Source of the DNA: Mycobacterium rhizamassiliense
GTDB lineage: Bacteria > Actinomycetota > Actinomycetes > Mycobacteriales > Mycobacteriaceae
Reading direction: 5' to 3'
DNA: 64,000 nucleotides
Assembly (NCBI RefSeq): GCF_900157375.1
Contig: NZ_LT721901.1
Coordinates: forward strand, 5,103,685-5,167,684
Shown here: one piece after another, positions 32,637 to 42,052 of the stretch
Layout: the number at the start of each line of letters is the position of its first letter
How positions within the stretch are numbered: position 1 is the stretch's first letter
Notes under the pieces: model-generated
Database searches by the model: none
Told to the model about the DNA's origin: nothing
The model's input: only the letters and a program-made list of their open reading frames with translations
Program-made: the position numbers and the translations under genes

Positions 32637-33290
32637 GTGACGACCACCTACGACCCCACTTCGCGCACCACCCCCACCCGCTACCGGGAGCGCGCCAGCT
32701 ACGACCGTGACGTCGTCCACCGCATCCTGGACGAGGCCCTGATCTGCCACCTCGGCTACGTCAACGACGGCAGGCCGGTCGTCCTGCCGACCACCCATGC
32801 GCGCTGCGGCGAGACCCTCTACCTGCACGGCTCCACCGGCAGCCGGCCGATGCTGAGCGCGCATGCGGCCCTGCCCGTGTGCGTCACCGCGACGCTCGTC
32901 GACGGGCTGGTGCTGGCCCGCTCGGCGCTGCACCATTCGCTGGTGTACCGCTCGGTGGTCGTGCTGGGCGACGCGCGCCTGGTCGACGACCCCGAGGAGA
33001 AGCTGCGTGCCCTGGGCTGCCTGCTCGATCACGTCGCGGCCGGACGGGCCGACGACTGCCGGGCGCCGAATCCGCGGGAACTCGCCATGACCGCGGTGCT
33101 CGCGCTGGACCTCGTCGAGGTGTCGGCGAAGGTTCGCAGCGGTGGTCCGGCCGACGAACCCGAGGACCTCGAGCTGCCGCATTGGGCCGGCGTGGTTCCG
33201 TTGAGCGTGACGGCCGGAAATCCGGTGCCCGCCGACGACCTGGATCCCGCCGTCCCGGTGCCGCCGTATCTGGCCGCGTACTCGCGCTGA
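32637..33290 (+). CDS. Pyridoxamine 5'-phosphate oxidase-like FMN-binding protein
   Basis: A 217-residue split-barrel flavoprotein of the pyridoxamine-phosphate-oxidase-2 / NimA-like family. Family segments: ALICHLGYVNDGRPVVLPTT (residues about 35-54), GETLYLHGSTGSRPMLSAHA and VYRSVVVLGDARLVDDPEEK. Proteins of this type bind FMN and reduce or oxidise varied substrates; true PNPOx activity is not established by the sequence. GTG at 32637 has AGAGG six bases upstream, which decides the start. It is divergent from a PLP-sensing MocR gene, a pairing seen in many actinobacteria, so expression is probably governed by B6 vitamer status. Confidence 0.82.
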   Translation: MTTTYDPTSRTTPTRYRERASYDRDVVHRILDEALICHLGYVNDGRPVVLPTTHARCGETLYLHGSTGSRPMLSAHAALPVCVTATLVDGLVLARSALHHSLVYRSVVVLGDARLVDDPEEKLRALGCLLDHVAAGRADDCRAPNPRELAMTAVLALDLVEVSAKVRSGGPADEPEDLELPHWAGVVPLSVTAGNPVPADDLDPAVPVPPYLAAYSR

Positions 33291-33303
33291 CGGCTACAGG
33301 CGC

Positions 33304-34608
33304 CTAGAGCAGCAGGTAGCGGTAGGCCGGCGACCCGGGCTTGAGGATCTCGACGTGCATCTCGGTCGCGCGCATCCGGGCCATCAGGCCCTCGAGTTCC
33401 GCGGCCGCTCCCAGCTGAATGCCCACCAGCGCCTCGCCGGTCTCCCGGTTGTTGCGCTTGACGTACTCGAACAGGGTGATGTCGTCGTTGGGCCCGAGCA
33501 CCTCGTCGAGGAAACGGCGCAGCGCGCCGGGCTCCTGCGGGAAGTCGACCAGGAAGTAGTGCTTGAGGCCGAGGTGGACCAGCGAGCGCTCCAGCACCTC
33601 GCCGTAGCGGGACACGTCGTTGTTGCCGCCCGAGATCAGGCACACCACCGTCGACCCGGGCTCGATGTCGGCTTCCAGCAGGCCCGCCACCGACAGCGCG
33701 CCCGCCGGCTCGGCGATGATGCCCTCGTTCTGATAGAGGTCGAGCATCGCGGTGCACACCGCGCCCTCGTCGACCGCGGTGATCGACACCATGTCGCCGG
33801 CCGCCGCCAGCACGGCGTAGGTCAGCGTGCCGGCCCGCCGCACCGCGGCGCCGTCGACGAACTGGTCGGCGTGGTCCAGCGTCACCGGCTCGCCCGCGGC
33901 CAGCGCGGCCATCATCGCCGCCGCACCGGCCGGCTCGACGCCCAGCACGGCCGTGTTCGACGTCCGCTCGGCCAGGTAGGTGGTGATGCCGGAGATGCAG
34001 CCCCCGCCGCCCACCGGGACCACCACCAGGTCGGGCTCCCCAACACCGAGCTCGCCGAGCTGGTCGAGCATCTCGACGGCGATGGTGCCCTGCCCGGCCA
34101 TGGTGCGCAGGTCGTCGTACGGCGGCACCAGCGTCGCGCCGGTGCGTTGCACGTCGTCCAGGGCCGCCTCGGCCGCCAGGTCATAGGTCGACCCGCCCAC
34201 GATCAGGTCGATGAACTCCCCGCCGTGGTAGCGGATCCGGTCGCACTTCTGGCGCGGGGTCTTGGCCGGCACGTACACGCGGCCGTGCACGCCCAGCTTC
34301 CGGCACGCGTACGCGAAGCCCTGCGCGTGGTTTCCCGCCGACGAGCACACCACGCCCGCGTTGATCTCCGCGTCGGACAGCTGCACCAGCAGGTTGTAGG
34401 CGCCCCGCAGCTTGTACGAGCGCACGACCTGCAGGTCTTCGCGCTTCAGGTAGACCCGCGCGCCGGTGATCTCCGACAGCCGATCGCTGAACTGCAGCGG
34501 GGTGGGCGTGACCACCGGAGCAATTCGCTGCGCCGCCGTGTCGATGTCGGCCGCGACAAGCGGCCGGCTTCCCGGGGTGCGCGGGCTACTGCTCAGTTCA
34601 GCGGACAC
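33304..34608 (-). CDS. ilvA: Threonine dehydratase (biosynthetic)
   Basis: IlvA deaminates L-threonine to 2-oxobutyrate, the entry step of isoleucine synthesis, with PLP. The 434-residue protein has the Schiff-base lysine in VVRSYKLRGAYNLLVQLSD (residues about 61-79), SSAGNHAQGFAYACRKLGV, the glycine loop VPVGGGGCISGITTYLA that holds the PLP phosphate, and CLISGGNNDVSRYGEVLERS. A C-terminal ACT-like domain (residues about 340-434, KHYFLVDFPQEPGALRRFLD) suggests feedback control by isoleucine. The start is GTG at 34608, with CACCAT six bases upstream and no ribosome-binding site. It corresponds to Rv1559. Confidence 0.95.
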   Translation of the reverse strand: MSAELSSSPRTPGSRPLVAADIDTAAQRIAPVVTPTPLQFSDRLSEITGARVYLKREDLQVVRSYKLRGAYNLLVQLSDAEINAGVVCSSAGNHAQGFAYACRKLGVHGRVYVPAKTPRQKCDRIRYHGGEFIDLIVGGSTYDLAAEAALDDVQRTGATLVPPYDDLRTMAGQGTIAVEMLDQLGELGVGEPDLVVVPVGGGGCISGITTYLAERTSNTAVLGVEPAGAAAMMAALAAGEPVTLDHADQFVDGAAVRRAGTLTYAVLAAAGDMVSITAVDEGAVCTAMLDLYQNEGIIAEPAGALSVAGLLEADIEPGSTVVCLISGGNNDVSRYGEVLERSLVHLGLKHYFLVDFPQEPGALRRFLDEVLGPNDDITLFEYVKRNNRETGEALVGIQLGAAAELEGLMARMRATEMHVEILKPGSPAYRYLLL

Positions 34609-34641
34609 CGATCAATGGTGCCACGTGCCTGGTGAAGGGAC

Positions 34642-35079
34642 TCAATTCACCGGTGTCAGCACGAACACCGGAATCTGGCGCTCGGTCTTCTCCTGGTAGT
34701 CCGCGTAGTCGGGATAGGCCGCCACGGCCCGCTCCCACCAGACGGCCTTCTCGCCGCCGAACACCTCACGGGAGTCGTAATCGCGGGTGACCGAGCCGTC
34801 CTGCAGCTCGACGCGGGGGTTCTTGGCGATGTTGTAGTACCAGACCGGATGCTTGGGGGCCCCGCCCAGCGAGGCGACGACGGCGTACTGGCCCTCGTGC
34901 TCGACGCGCATCAGCGGGGTCTTGCGAAGCTTGCCAGTCTTGGCTCCGACCGTGGTCAGCAAGATGATCGGCAGGCCTTTCATGTCAGCGGCCTCGGTGC
35001 CGCCGGATTCGGCGTACTTGTCGGCTTGTTCGCGGGACCAATCCCATGGCGACGGTTCGTACTCTCCGGTGAGCGGCAT
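34642..35079 (-). CDS. F420-dependent nitroreductase-like protein (Ddn family, Rv1558-like)
   Basis: A 145-residue split-barrel protein of the deazaflavin-dependent family to which Ddn, the activator of nitroimidazole drugs, belongs. The F420-contacting block LLTTVGAKTGKLRKTPLMRV (residues about 39-58) and YAVVASLGGAPKHPVWYYN are clear; DYADYQEKTERQIPVFVLTP closes the fold. The start at 35079 gives MPLTGEYEPSPWDWSREQAD, matching the M. tuberculosis ortholog's N-terminus; a GTG at 35088 would add three residues. It follows plsB1 by ten bases and probably shares its transcript. The natural role is likely quinone or small-molecule reduction with F420H2; the substrate is not known. Confidence 0.86.
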   Translation of the reverse strand: MPLTGEYEPSPWDWSREQADKYAESGGTEAADMKGLPIILLTTVGAKTGKLRKTPLMRVEHEGQYAVVASLGGAPKHPVWYYNIAKNPRVELQDGSVTRDYDSREVFGGEKAVWWERAVAAYPDYADYQEKTERQIPVFVLTPVN

Positions 35080-35089
35080 ACCGACCACT

Positions 35090-36913
35090 TTAGGCGGATC
35101 GGAGCCTGGCCAGCTCGGCGATCTCGTTGACCCGGCGGATGGCGGTCGCGATCTCGTCGGCGAATTCCCGCCGCCGCTGCGCGACGTCCGGCCCGTCGAC
35201 CAGTTCGCGGTGCTTGGCCAGCCGCAGCGCGGTCTTGAACAGCTCCATCGACCGCGATTCGGCGCTGGCCACGCGGCGCTGCAGCTCCCACTGCTTGCCG
35301 ACCTCGAGGCACTCGGCCAGGAAGGCGTCCTCGTCGAAGGATTCGCCCTCGTAGGCGGCCAGCCGGTCGGCCACGATGTGGTAGGCGTCCAGGTAGGGCC
35401 GCAGCACCAGATGCGCCAGCAGCAAATCCGCCGATTCCAGCAGCCCCCGCACCATGCTGGCGGCCGCGGATTTGCTGGTGTCCTCCACGGGCCCGATCAG
35501 CCGGACCTCGTCGGCGAGGTCCTTCTCGAACTGCGCGCGGGCCGAGAACAGGAACTCGAACTTCAGCAGCTCGCGCAGCCGCAGCGCCTCGTCGCGCACG
35601 GTCACCGGCAACACCGTGCCGTCCGTGGAGATTTCCGACGCCGCCAGCAGCGCCGTCTCGGCGATGGCGCGGTCGACCAGGATGTGGATCGCGGTATTGC
35701 GGTAGAACGCCGCCACCAGGTGCTGGTCCTCGCCGATCCCCCACACCGCCTCGGTGCCCGCGTCGTACACGTTGATCACCCCGGACAAGACCAGCTGATG
35801 CAGGGTCCACCGGATGGTCGAGCGGTTGGTCAGGTCGGCGGCGCCGGCGACCGCCCAGTTCCGGGCCGCGATGTAGCTGGCCAGCGGCTGCACGGTTGCC
35901 AGCACCTCGCTGATGGACAGCGACCGGTCCGCGCCCAGCAACGCGAGATTCACCACCGCGGTGGGCGTGACCGGCGTCGCGCGGTTGATCCGGTGTTCGA
36001 CGTCCAACGCGATGCGCTCGATTTCAGTGCCGGTCCCCAGCTCGTCGGCGCGCATCTCCTCGAGGCGCTTGCGCAGCGGCAGCGGTTCGCCGAAGTCCAG
36101 GTAGGCGCGGCCCAGCCGCTTGCCCTGCTGCAACGCCAGCCGGACCAGGAAGCGGAAGTCTTCGGGCCGTTTCGCCGCGCCGTAGGCCTCGGTGGTCATG
36201 GCTTCCACTTCGTGCAGCTGGTCGTAGACGATCGACGTCGGCACCAAATACACCTCGGGGCCGTCGATTTCGTCGACGGCGTCGGTGATGTAGCGCAGGA
36301 TGCCGAACACCGGCGGCCTCAGCTTTCCGGTCCTGGTCCTGCCGCCCTCGATCGACCAGCTCAGGTTGGCGTGGTTTTGCACCAGCTGTGCGGCGTAGGC
36401 GCGCAGCGCGAACCGGTAGACCGGAATGTCTTTGATCTGCCGCCGGATGAAGATGGTCCCGGTGCGCTTGGCCCAGCCGCCCATCGGGAAGAAGTTGAGG
36501 TTCGACCCGCCGAAGGTCAGCGCGGGCGACAGCCGGTTCGCCACGATCATCTCCGGCAGGAGCAGACCGTCCAGGTAGGAGCGGTGCGAAAAGGCAAAGG
36601 CCAGCGTCGCTTTGCGATCCAGCTTGCGCAGCTGCGCGATCTGGTCCTCGTCGACCAAGACGTCGTAGGCCCGCATCAGCCAGCGGCTGAACCGGCGCCA
36701 GGCCTGCACCGCCCGCTCGTCGAGCGAGGCCGCCATCTCGCGCAGGTAGACCGTGGCCTCGGCGCGCACGCCGTCCGCGTCACGCCCGAGCTCGCCGGCT
36801 AGCTGCGTGAGCCGCTCGTCGTACCACGGCGCGGCCAGCAGCTGCACCACCTCGTCGGGATCGCCGGACAGCGATGCCCCCGACTCCTGAATAATTCCGG
36901 TGCGCTGCAGCAT
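35090..36913 (-). CDS. plsB1: Glycerol-3-phosphate acyltransferase
   Basis: A 607-residue PlsB-type enzyme that puts the first acyl chain on glycerol-3-phosphate to start phospholipid and triacylglycerol synthesis. The family catalytic H-x4-D is in FAFSHRSYLDGLLLPEM (residues about 118-134). Later blocks are TFGGSNLNFFPMGGWAKRTG, FIRRQIKDIPVYRFALRAY, SWSIEGGRTRTGKLRPP and VYLVPTSIVYDQLHEVEAM, in the usual order of acyltransferase blocks I-IV. The start at 36913 has AGGAG eight bases upstream and is preferred over in-frame ATGs at 36946 and beyond. Membrane-associated by analogy. Matches Rv1551; the frdABCD-mmpL6 genes found beside it in M. tuberculosis are absent here. Confidence 0.92.
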   Translation of the reverse strand: MLQRTGIIQESGASLSGDPDEVVQLLAAPWYDERLTQLAGELGRDADGVRAEATVYLREMAASLDERAVQAWRRFSRWLMRAYDVLVDEDQIAQLRKLDRKATLAFAFSHRSYLDGLLLPEMIVANRLSPALTFGGSNLNFFPMGGWAKRTGTIFIRRQIKDIPVYRFALRAYAAQLVQNHANLSWSIEGGRTRTGKLRPPVFGILRYITDAVDEIDGPEVYLVPTSIVYDQLHEVEAMTTEAYGAAKRPEDFRFLVRLALQQGKRLGRAYLDFGEPLPLRKRLEEMRADELGTGTEIERIALDVEHRINRATPVTPTAVVNLALLGADRSLSISEVLATVQPLASYIAARNWAVAGAADLTNRSTIRWTLHQLVLSGVINVYDAGTEAVWGIGEDQHLVAAFYRNTAIHILVDRAIAETALLAASEISTDGTVLPVTVRDEALRLRELLKFEFLFSARAQFEKDLADEVRLIGPVEDTSKSAAASMVRGLLESADLLLAHLVLRPYLDAYHIVADRLAAYEGESFDEDAFLAECLEVGKQWELQRRVASAESRSMELFKTALRLAKHRELVDGPDVAQRRREFADEIATAIRRVNEIAELARLRSA

Positions 36914-37112
36914 CTTTCGTACTCCTGTACGGCCGAACTCCTGCATCGTCGACACCCGTCCCCCGGTCACGACGGCCGGACCGGCCCAGCGGCTGCGGCG
37001 TCGTATTGATTTGCCCACGTCACATCGGTGAGCGTACGTCCGGCGCGGGCGGCGGGGAATACAATGCGCGATTTCTATTTCGGACAACCGTCCGCGGACA
37101 GCGGGCAGCTAG

Positions 37113-37118
37113 TACGTT
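37113..37118 (+). promoter_or_regulatory. -10 hexamer TACGTT
   Basis: TACGTT ends six bases before the ATG at 37125; no Shine-Dalgarno sequence. Probable leaderless promoter. Confidence 0.5.
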
Positions 37119-37124
37119 CGGATT

Positions 37125-37970
37125 ATGCGGTCCGGTCGCGGTATTGACGTCAGCGAGCTGTCACCGCTGGAGCAGACTGCGTTGCTGTCGCAATACGCAC
37201 GAACGCTGGACAGCCGGTGGCCGCAGCCGATTCTCGGCGACCCGCTTGCCGCCGAGATCGTCGGCCAGATCGACTTCGACTTCGACGGGCTCGGCGTCCC
37301 CAAGAGCGTGGTGTGCCAGTCGGCCCTGCGCACCAAGATGCTCGACGAAAGGGTGCGCGCGTTCACGTCCGACAATCCGGACGCCGTCGTCGTCGAACTC
37401 GGCGCCGGACTGGACTCCGGCCCGTTCCGGGTCGATGTGCCGCCGACGGTCGACTGGTACAGCATCGACTTGCCGGGCGTCATCGCCCTGCGCCGGCGGC
37501 TGCTTCCGATCAGCAGGCGGGCCCATTCGGTGATCGCCTCGGTGGCCGATCACAGCTGGGCCGACGGCATTCCCTCGCAGCGGCCCGCCATGGTGATCGC
37601 CAACGGGCTGTTCGCGTTCCTGTCCGAGCCGGTGATCGTCGCCGTCTTCTGCCGTCTCACCGAACATTTCAGGTCCGGGGAGTTGGCGTTCAACGACTAC
37701 GGGCGCATCGGCTGGTTCAGCCGGGCCGCCGTCAAGCTCGCCCCGCAGCGGATGTTCGCCACCGTCGGTGCGCAGTGGGGGTATCCGGGATTTCAGGACG
37801 CCCGCGTGCCCGAGCAGTGGAACCCGAAGCTCAAGCTGGTCGAGGAGGCCAGCCTGACGCACGCGCCCGAGATCGAGCTGTTTCCGGAGTGGATCCGGTT
37901 GGCCACCAAGGTATCCGGCATGTTCGAGACGTCCGCGCGCAAGGCGCGGATTTTGCGCTACCGGTTCTGA
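37125..37970 (+). CDS. SAM methyltransferase of the leucine carboxyl methyltransferase / PpmC-like family
   Basis: A 281-residue methyltransferase. The N-terminal pattern LSPLEQTALLSQYARTLDSR with ILGDPLAAEIV, then VVVELGAGLDSGPFRVDVPP (motif I, residues about 85-104) and DWYSIDLPGVIALRRRLLP (acidic residue after strand 2) fit the LCMT/PpmC fold. AMVIANGLFAFLSEPVIVAV is the strand-4 region. In this family some members modify polyketides or small molecules (tetracenomycin methyltransferase type). The ATG at 37125 is six bases after TACGTT. It lies between plsB1 and dnaE1, where M. tuberculosis has fadD11 and PPE21, so this is a lineage-variable spot. Substrate unknown. Confidence 0.8.
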   Translation: MRSGRGIDVSELSPLEQTALLSQYARTLDSRWPQPILGDPLAAEIVGQIDFDFDGLGVPKSVVCQSALRTKMLDERVRAFTSDNPDAVVVELGAGLDSGPFRVDVPPTVDWYSIDLPGVIALRRRLLPISRRAHSVIASVADHSWADGIPSQRPAMVIANGLFAFLSEPVIVAVFCRLTEHFRSGELAFNDYGRIGWFSRAAVKLAPQRMFATVGAQWGYPGFQDARVPEQWNPKLKLVEEASLTHAPEIELFPEWIRLATKVSGMFETSARKARILRYRF

Positions 37971-37999
37971 GCCGGACGACGTCAGGTGTGCGCTTGCGG

Positions 38000-40900
38000 C
38001 TAGGCGCCCAGGCACCCCGGGCCGAGCAGCGCCTTGAGGTCACCCATCAACGCCGGCGAGGGTGTCACGCGCAGCGACTGATCCAGCTCCAGCGTGGTGA
38101 TCCGGTCGCCGCTGATCAGGCGCAGGTGGACCTGCGCGGTTCCCGGATGGCGCGCCAGCACCTGCTTGAGCGCGCTGACCTTGTCGATCGTGCACTGGCG
38201 GGTCGGCAGGCTGACGGCCAACGGCCGGTTCGGCTGGGCGTGGGAGAAGTCGGGCACCACCAGCTCGTTGGCGATCAGCGAGATCCGGTCGTCGCGGATG
38301 GCCACCTTGGCGTTGATCAGCACCACCACGTCGTCCGCGATGTCCGCGCCGTAGGCCGAGTAGGCGTGCGGGAAGAACATCACCTCGATGCCGCCGGTGA
38401 GGTCCTCCAATTGGGCTGACGCCCAAGGCATTCCGTTCTTGTTGACGCGCCGGTTCACCGAGGCCAGGATGCCGCCCACGCGGACGTTGGTCTCGTTGGC
38501 GACATCGCCGTCGAGGATGGCAGGGATCTGGGTGTCCACCTGGCTGGCCAGCAGGTGCGCCACACCGTTGAGCGGATGGCCGGACACGTAGAGCCCCAAC
38601 ATCTCTCGCTCCAGCGCGAGCTTGTGCTTGTCCTCCCACTCGTCCTCGGGCACCTTGATGGTGAACACCGTGTCGGCCCCGTCGTCGCCGCCGCCGAACA
38701 GGTCGAACTGTCCGATCGCCTCGGCCTTCTTGGTGCCGAGCACCGAATCGACCGCGTCGGTGTGCACCAGGAACAGGCCCTTGCGCGGGTGGCTGAGCGA
38801 ATCGAAGGCACCGGCTTTGATCAACGACTCGGTGACCTTCTTGTTGCACGCCGAGATGTCGATCTTGTTCAGGTAATCGGAGAAGTCGGTGTACTTGCCC
38901 TTGTCGTTGCGGGTCGCGATCAGGGAGCCGACGACGTTGGCGCCGACGTTGCGCACCGCGGCCAGGCCGAAGCGGATGTCCTGGCCGACCGACGCGAAGT
39001 TCACCAGCGACTCGTTGACGTCCGGCGGCAACACCGTGATGCCCAGCTTGCGGCAGTCGGCCAGGTAGACCGCGGCCTTGTCCTTGTCGTCGCCCACCGA
39101 CGTCAGCAGCCCGGCCATGTACTCGGCCGGGTAATTGGCCTTCAGGTAGGCGGTCCAGTACGAGACCAGGCCGTAGCCGGCGGCGTGCGACTTGTTGAAC
39201 GCGTACCCGGCGAACGGAAGGATGGTGTCCCACAACGCTTTCACCGCCTTTTCGGAGAAGCCGTTGGCGGTCATGCCTTCCTTGAAGCCCTGGTACTCGG
39301 CCTCGAGCACCTCGAGCTTCTTCTTACCCATCGCCTTGCGTAGCGCGTCGGCCTTACCCATCGAGTACGAGGCGACCTTCTGGGCGATGAACATGATCTG
39401 CTCTTGGTAGACGATCAAGCCGTGCGTCTCGGCGAGGATCTCGCGCAGCGGCTCCTCGAGCTCCGGGTGGATCGGCTTGACCGCCTGGCGGGCGTTCTTG
39501 CGGTCGGCGTAGTCGTTGTGGGCGTTCATGCCCATCGGTCCGGGCCGGTACAGCGCCAGCACCGCGACGATGTCGTTGAACTCGGTGGGCTGCATCCGGC
39601 GCAGCAGATCGCGCATCGGCCCGCCGTCGAGCTGGAACACACCCAGGGTGTCGCCGCGGCCCAGCAGCTCGTAGGTGGCCTTGTCGTCGAGCGGCACCGC
39701 TTCCAGGTCGAGGTCAATTCCCCTGTTGGCCTTGATGTTCTCCAGGGCATCGCCGATGATCGTCAGGTTGCGCAGGCCCAGGAAGTCCATCTTCAACAGG
39801 CCGATGGCCTCACACGACGGGTAGTCCCAGCCGGTGATGATAGCGCCGTCCTGCGGCCGCTTCCACAGCGGAATCGCCTCGGTCAGCGGCTCGCTGCTCA
39901 TGATCACCGCGCACGCGTGCACACCCGCGTTGCGGATCAGGCCTTCCAGGCCGCGCGCGGTCTGGTAGATGGTGCGCACGTCGGGGTCGGTTTCGATCAG
40001 CCCCCGGACCTCGGACGCTTCCTTGTACCGCTCGTGGGCCGGGTCAGTGATGCCGGACAGCGGGATGTCCTTGGCCATGATCGGCGGCGGCAACGCCTTG
40101 GTGATCCGGTCGGCGATCGCAAAGCCGGGCTGACCGTAGTGGATCCGCGCCGAATCCTTGAGTGCCGCTTTGGTTTTAATCGTGCCGAAGGTGATGACCT
40201 GGGCGACGCGGTCGGAGCCCCACTTGTCGGCGGCGTAGCGCACCATCTCGCCGCGCCGGCGGTCGTCGAAGTCGATATCGATATCGGGCGCCGACGGGCG
40301 TTCCGGGTTGAGGAACCGCTCGAACAGCAGACCGTGTGGGATCGGGTCGATGTTGGTGATGCCCATCGCGTAGGCCACCAGCGAGCCGGCCGCCGAACCG
40401 CGCCCCGGCCCGACCCGGATGTCGATGGACTTCGCGTGGTTGATCAGGTCGGCCACGATCAGGAAGTACGCCGGAAATCCCTTGTCGCAGATGACCTTGA
40501 TCTCGTACTCGGCCCGGTCGATGTAGTCCTGGCCTACGCCGGATCCGAACCGCCGCTGCAGGCCCGCCATCACCTCGTGATGCAGCCAGGTCGCCTGGTC
40601 GTGTCCCTCGGGCACCGGGAAGACCGGCATCCGGTCGCGCGGCGCCCACACCTCGTCGTAGGGCTGGACCCGCTCGGCGATCAGCAGCGTCGAGTCGCAG
40701 GCGCCGGGCACCTCGTCGTCCCAGATCTGCCGCATGTCGGCGGCCGACTTCAGGTAGTAGCCGTCGCCGTCGAACTTGAACCGGTTCGGGTCCGACAGGG
40801 TCTTGCCGGTCTGCACGCACAGCAGCGCCTCGTGGTTGTGGGAGGCGTCGCGGGTGACGTAGTGGCAGTCGTTGGTGGCCAGCGGAGGGATGCCTAGGTT

Positions 40901-41533
40901 GCGGCCGATCTCCAGCAGGCCCTCGCGGACCCGCGTCTCGATGGACAGCCCGTGGTCCATCAGCTCCAGGAAGAAGTTGTCGGCGCCGAAGATCTCGCGC
41001 CACTTGGCGGCCGCTTCCAGCGCCTCGCGCTGATGCCCGAGCCGCAGCCGGGTCTGCACCTCACCGGACGGGCAGCCGGTGGTGGCGATGATGCCCTCGG
41101 CGTGTTCGGCGATCAGTTCGGCGTCCATGCGCGACCACTTGCCGAGCTGGCCCTCGAAGGACGCCAGCGACGACAGCTTGAACAGGTTGCGCAGCCCGGT
41201 GGCGTTTTCGGCCATCATCGTCATGTGCGTGTAGGAGCCGCTGCCCGAGACGTCGTCGGACTTCTGGCCCGGGTCGCCCCACAGGATCCGCTTGGTGTCG
41301 AAGCGCGAGCCCGGCGCGATGTAGGCCTCGACGCCGATGATGGGCTTGATCCCGGCCTTGGTCGCGACGTTGTAGAACTCGCTGGCGCCGAACATGTTTC
41401 CGTGGTCGGTCATCCCGACCGCGGGCATCCCCAGCCGCTCCACCTCGGTGAGCATCGGCGTGATCTTCGCGGCACCATCCAGCATCGAATATTCGGTGTG
41501 GTTATGCAGGTGCACGAAGGACGACTGGTTCAT
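38000..41533 (-). CDS. dnaE1: DNA polymerase III alpha subunit
   Basis: The main replicative polymerase, 1177 residues, nearly identical in pattern to M. tuberculosis DnaE1. The N-terminal PHP domain (HLHNHTEYSMLDG, then GMTDHGNMFGASEF) supplies the proofreading 3'-5' exonuclease in mycobacteria. The palm domain has the catalytic aspartates in PDIDIDFDDRRRGEMVRYA and KMDFLGLRNLTIIGD. PFAGYAFNKSHAAGYGLVSY and the tandem helix-hairpin-helix region follow, then the OB fold (MPWASAQLEDLTGGIEVMFF). The gene is preceded by TAGACT nine bases before the ATG at 41533, so the transcript is almost leaderless; GTG at 41539 would add two residues. Essential gene. Confidence 0.98.
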   Translation of the reverse strand: MNQSSFVHLHNHTEYSMLDGAAKITPMLTEVERLGMPAVGMTDHGNMFGASEFYNVATKAGIKPIIGVEAYIAPGSRFDTKRILWGDPGQKSDDVSGSGSYTHMTMMAENATGLRNLFKLSSLASFEGQLGKWSRMDAELIAEHAEGIIATTGCPSGEVQTRLRLGHQREALEAAAKWREIFGADNFFLELMDHGLSIETRVREGLLEIGRNLGIPPLATNDCHYVTRDASHNHEALLCVQTGKTLSDPNRFKFDGDGYYLKSAADMRQIWDDEVPGACDSTLLIAERVQPYDEVWAPRDRMPVFPVPEGHDQATWLHHEVMAGLQRRFGSGVGQDYIDRAEYEIKVICDKGFPAYFLIVADLINHAKSIDIRVGPGRGSAAGSLVAYAMGITNIDPIPHGLLFERFLNPERPSAPDIDIDFDDRRRGEMVRYAADKWGSDRVAQVITFGTIKTKAALKDSARIHYGQPGFAIADRITKALPPPIMAKDIPLSGITDPAHERYKEASEVRGLIETDPDVRTIYQTARGLEGLIRNAGVHACAVIMSSEPLTEAIPLWKRPQDGAIITGWDYPSCEAIGLLKMDFLGLRNLTIIGDALENIKANRGIDLDLEAVPLDDKATYELLGRGDTLGVFQLDGGPMRDLLRRMQPTEFNDIVAVLALYRPGPMGMNAHNDYADRKNARQAVKPIHPELEEPLREILAETHGLIVYQEQIMFIAQKVASYSMGKADALRKAMGKKKLEVLEAEYQGFKEGMTANGFSEKAVKALWDTILPFAGYAFNKSHAAGYGLVSYWTAYLKANYPAEYMAGLLTSVGDDKDKAAVYLADCRKLGITVLPPDVNESLVNFASVGQDIRFGLAAVRNVGANVVGSLIATRNDKGKYTDFSDYLNKIDISACNKKVTESLIKAGAFDSLSHPRKGLFLVHTDAVDSVLGTKKAEAIGQFDLFGGGDDGADTVFTIKVPEDEWEDKHKLALEREMLGLYVSGHPLNGVAHLLASQVDTQIPAILDGDVANETNVRVGGILASVNRRVNKNGMPWASAQLEDLTGGIEVMFFPHAYSAYGADIADDVVVLINAKVAIRDDRISLIANELVVPDFSHAQPNRPLAVSLPTRQCTIDKVSALKQVLARHPGTAQVHLRLISGDRITTLELDQSLRVTPSPALMGDLKALLGPGCLGA

Positions 41534-41598
41534 AGGCACGCCAGTCTATGACCGCAGACCGACACTTCATGGGCGTGTCGCGAAGTGTGTCGAGGCAA

Positions 41599-42030
41599 TT
41601 ATCCGTACAACTCGACGAAGTTCTTCAGCGACTTCTGCACGTCGCCCTTGACGACCCGCGCCGCCGCCGATCCGACCGGCCCGAACAGCGCCCGCCCGCC
41701 CAGCTCAAGGCGCAAACCGATGGTGGATCCGTCCTCGCTGGGCCGCACCGTGAGGGTGACGGCGTACTTCGCGCCGCCCTTCCCGTCTCCCGACATCGCG
41801 ATCTTTAGGGGCGGATCCCAGGTGGTCACGGTCCACGTCACCCGGTTGCGCATGCCCTTGGCCCGCGCCACCCCGATGACCTGGGTGCCCTCGGCGATCT
41901 CGTCGGGCAGCTCGCTGCGCCACCCCTCGTGCATGACCAGCCAGTCCCCCAGCTGCGACAGGTCGGCGACGTGACCCCACGCGTCCTGGGGGCTCATCGG
42001 GACGGCGAGATCCATCTCCACTGCGGCCAT
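41599..42030 (-). CDS. SRPBCC-fold (START-like) protein, Rv1546-like
   Basis: A 143-residue SRPBCC/polyketide-cyclase-fold protein with a deep hydrophobic pocket typical of lipid or aromatic ligand binding. It starts MAAVEMDLAVPMSPQDAWGH, a standard first strand and helix, and continues with GDWLVMHEGWRSELPDEIAE, GMRNRVTWTVTTWDPPLKIA and VTLTVRPSEDGSTIGLRLEL. The C-terminal helix is VVKGDVQKSLKNFVELYG. Length equals Rv1546. The ATG at 42030 is six bases after TAGGTT, so the mRNA is probably leaderless. Four degenerate 20-bp repeats lie just upstream. The ligand is unknown. Confidence 0.8.
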   Translation of the reverse strand: MAAVEMDLAVPMSPQDAWGHVADLSQLGDWLVMHEGWRSELPDEIAEGTQVIGVARAKGMRNRVTWTVTTWDPPLKIAMSGDGKGGAKYAVTLTVRPSEDGSTIGLRLELGGRALFGPVGSAAARVVKGDVQKSLKNFVELYG

Positions 42031-42036
42031 GAAGGA

Positions 42037-42042
42037 AACCTA
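42037..42042 (-). promoter_or_regulatory. -10 hexamer TAGGTT
   Basis: Minus-strand TAGGTT ends six bases before the ATG at 42030 with no Shine-Dalgarno sequence; probable leaderless promoter of the SRPBCC gene. Confidence 0.5.
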
Positions 42043-42052
42043 GCGGTGCAAC

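Noticed and set aside
34642..35079. Two deazaflavin-family genes (373 and 34642) as recent duplicates
   Set aside because: Their sequences differ strongly and each matches a separate M. tuberculosis ortholog.
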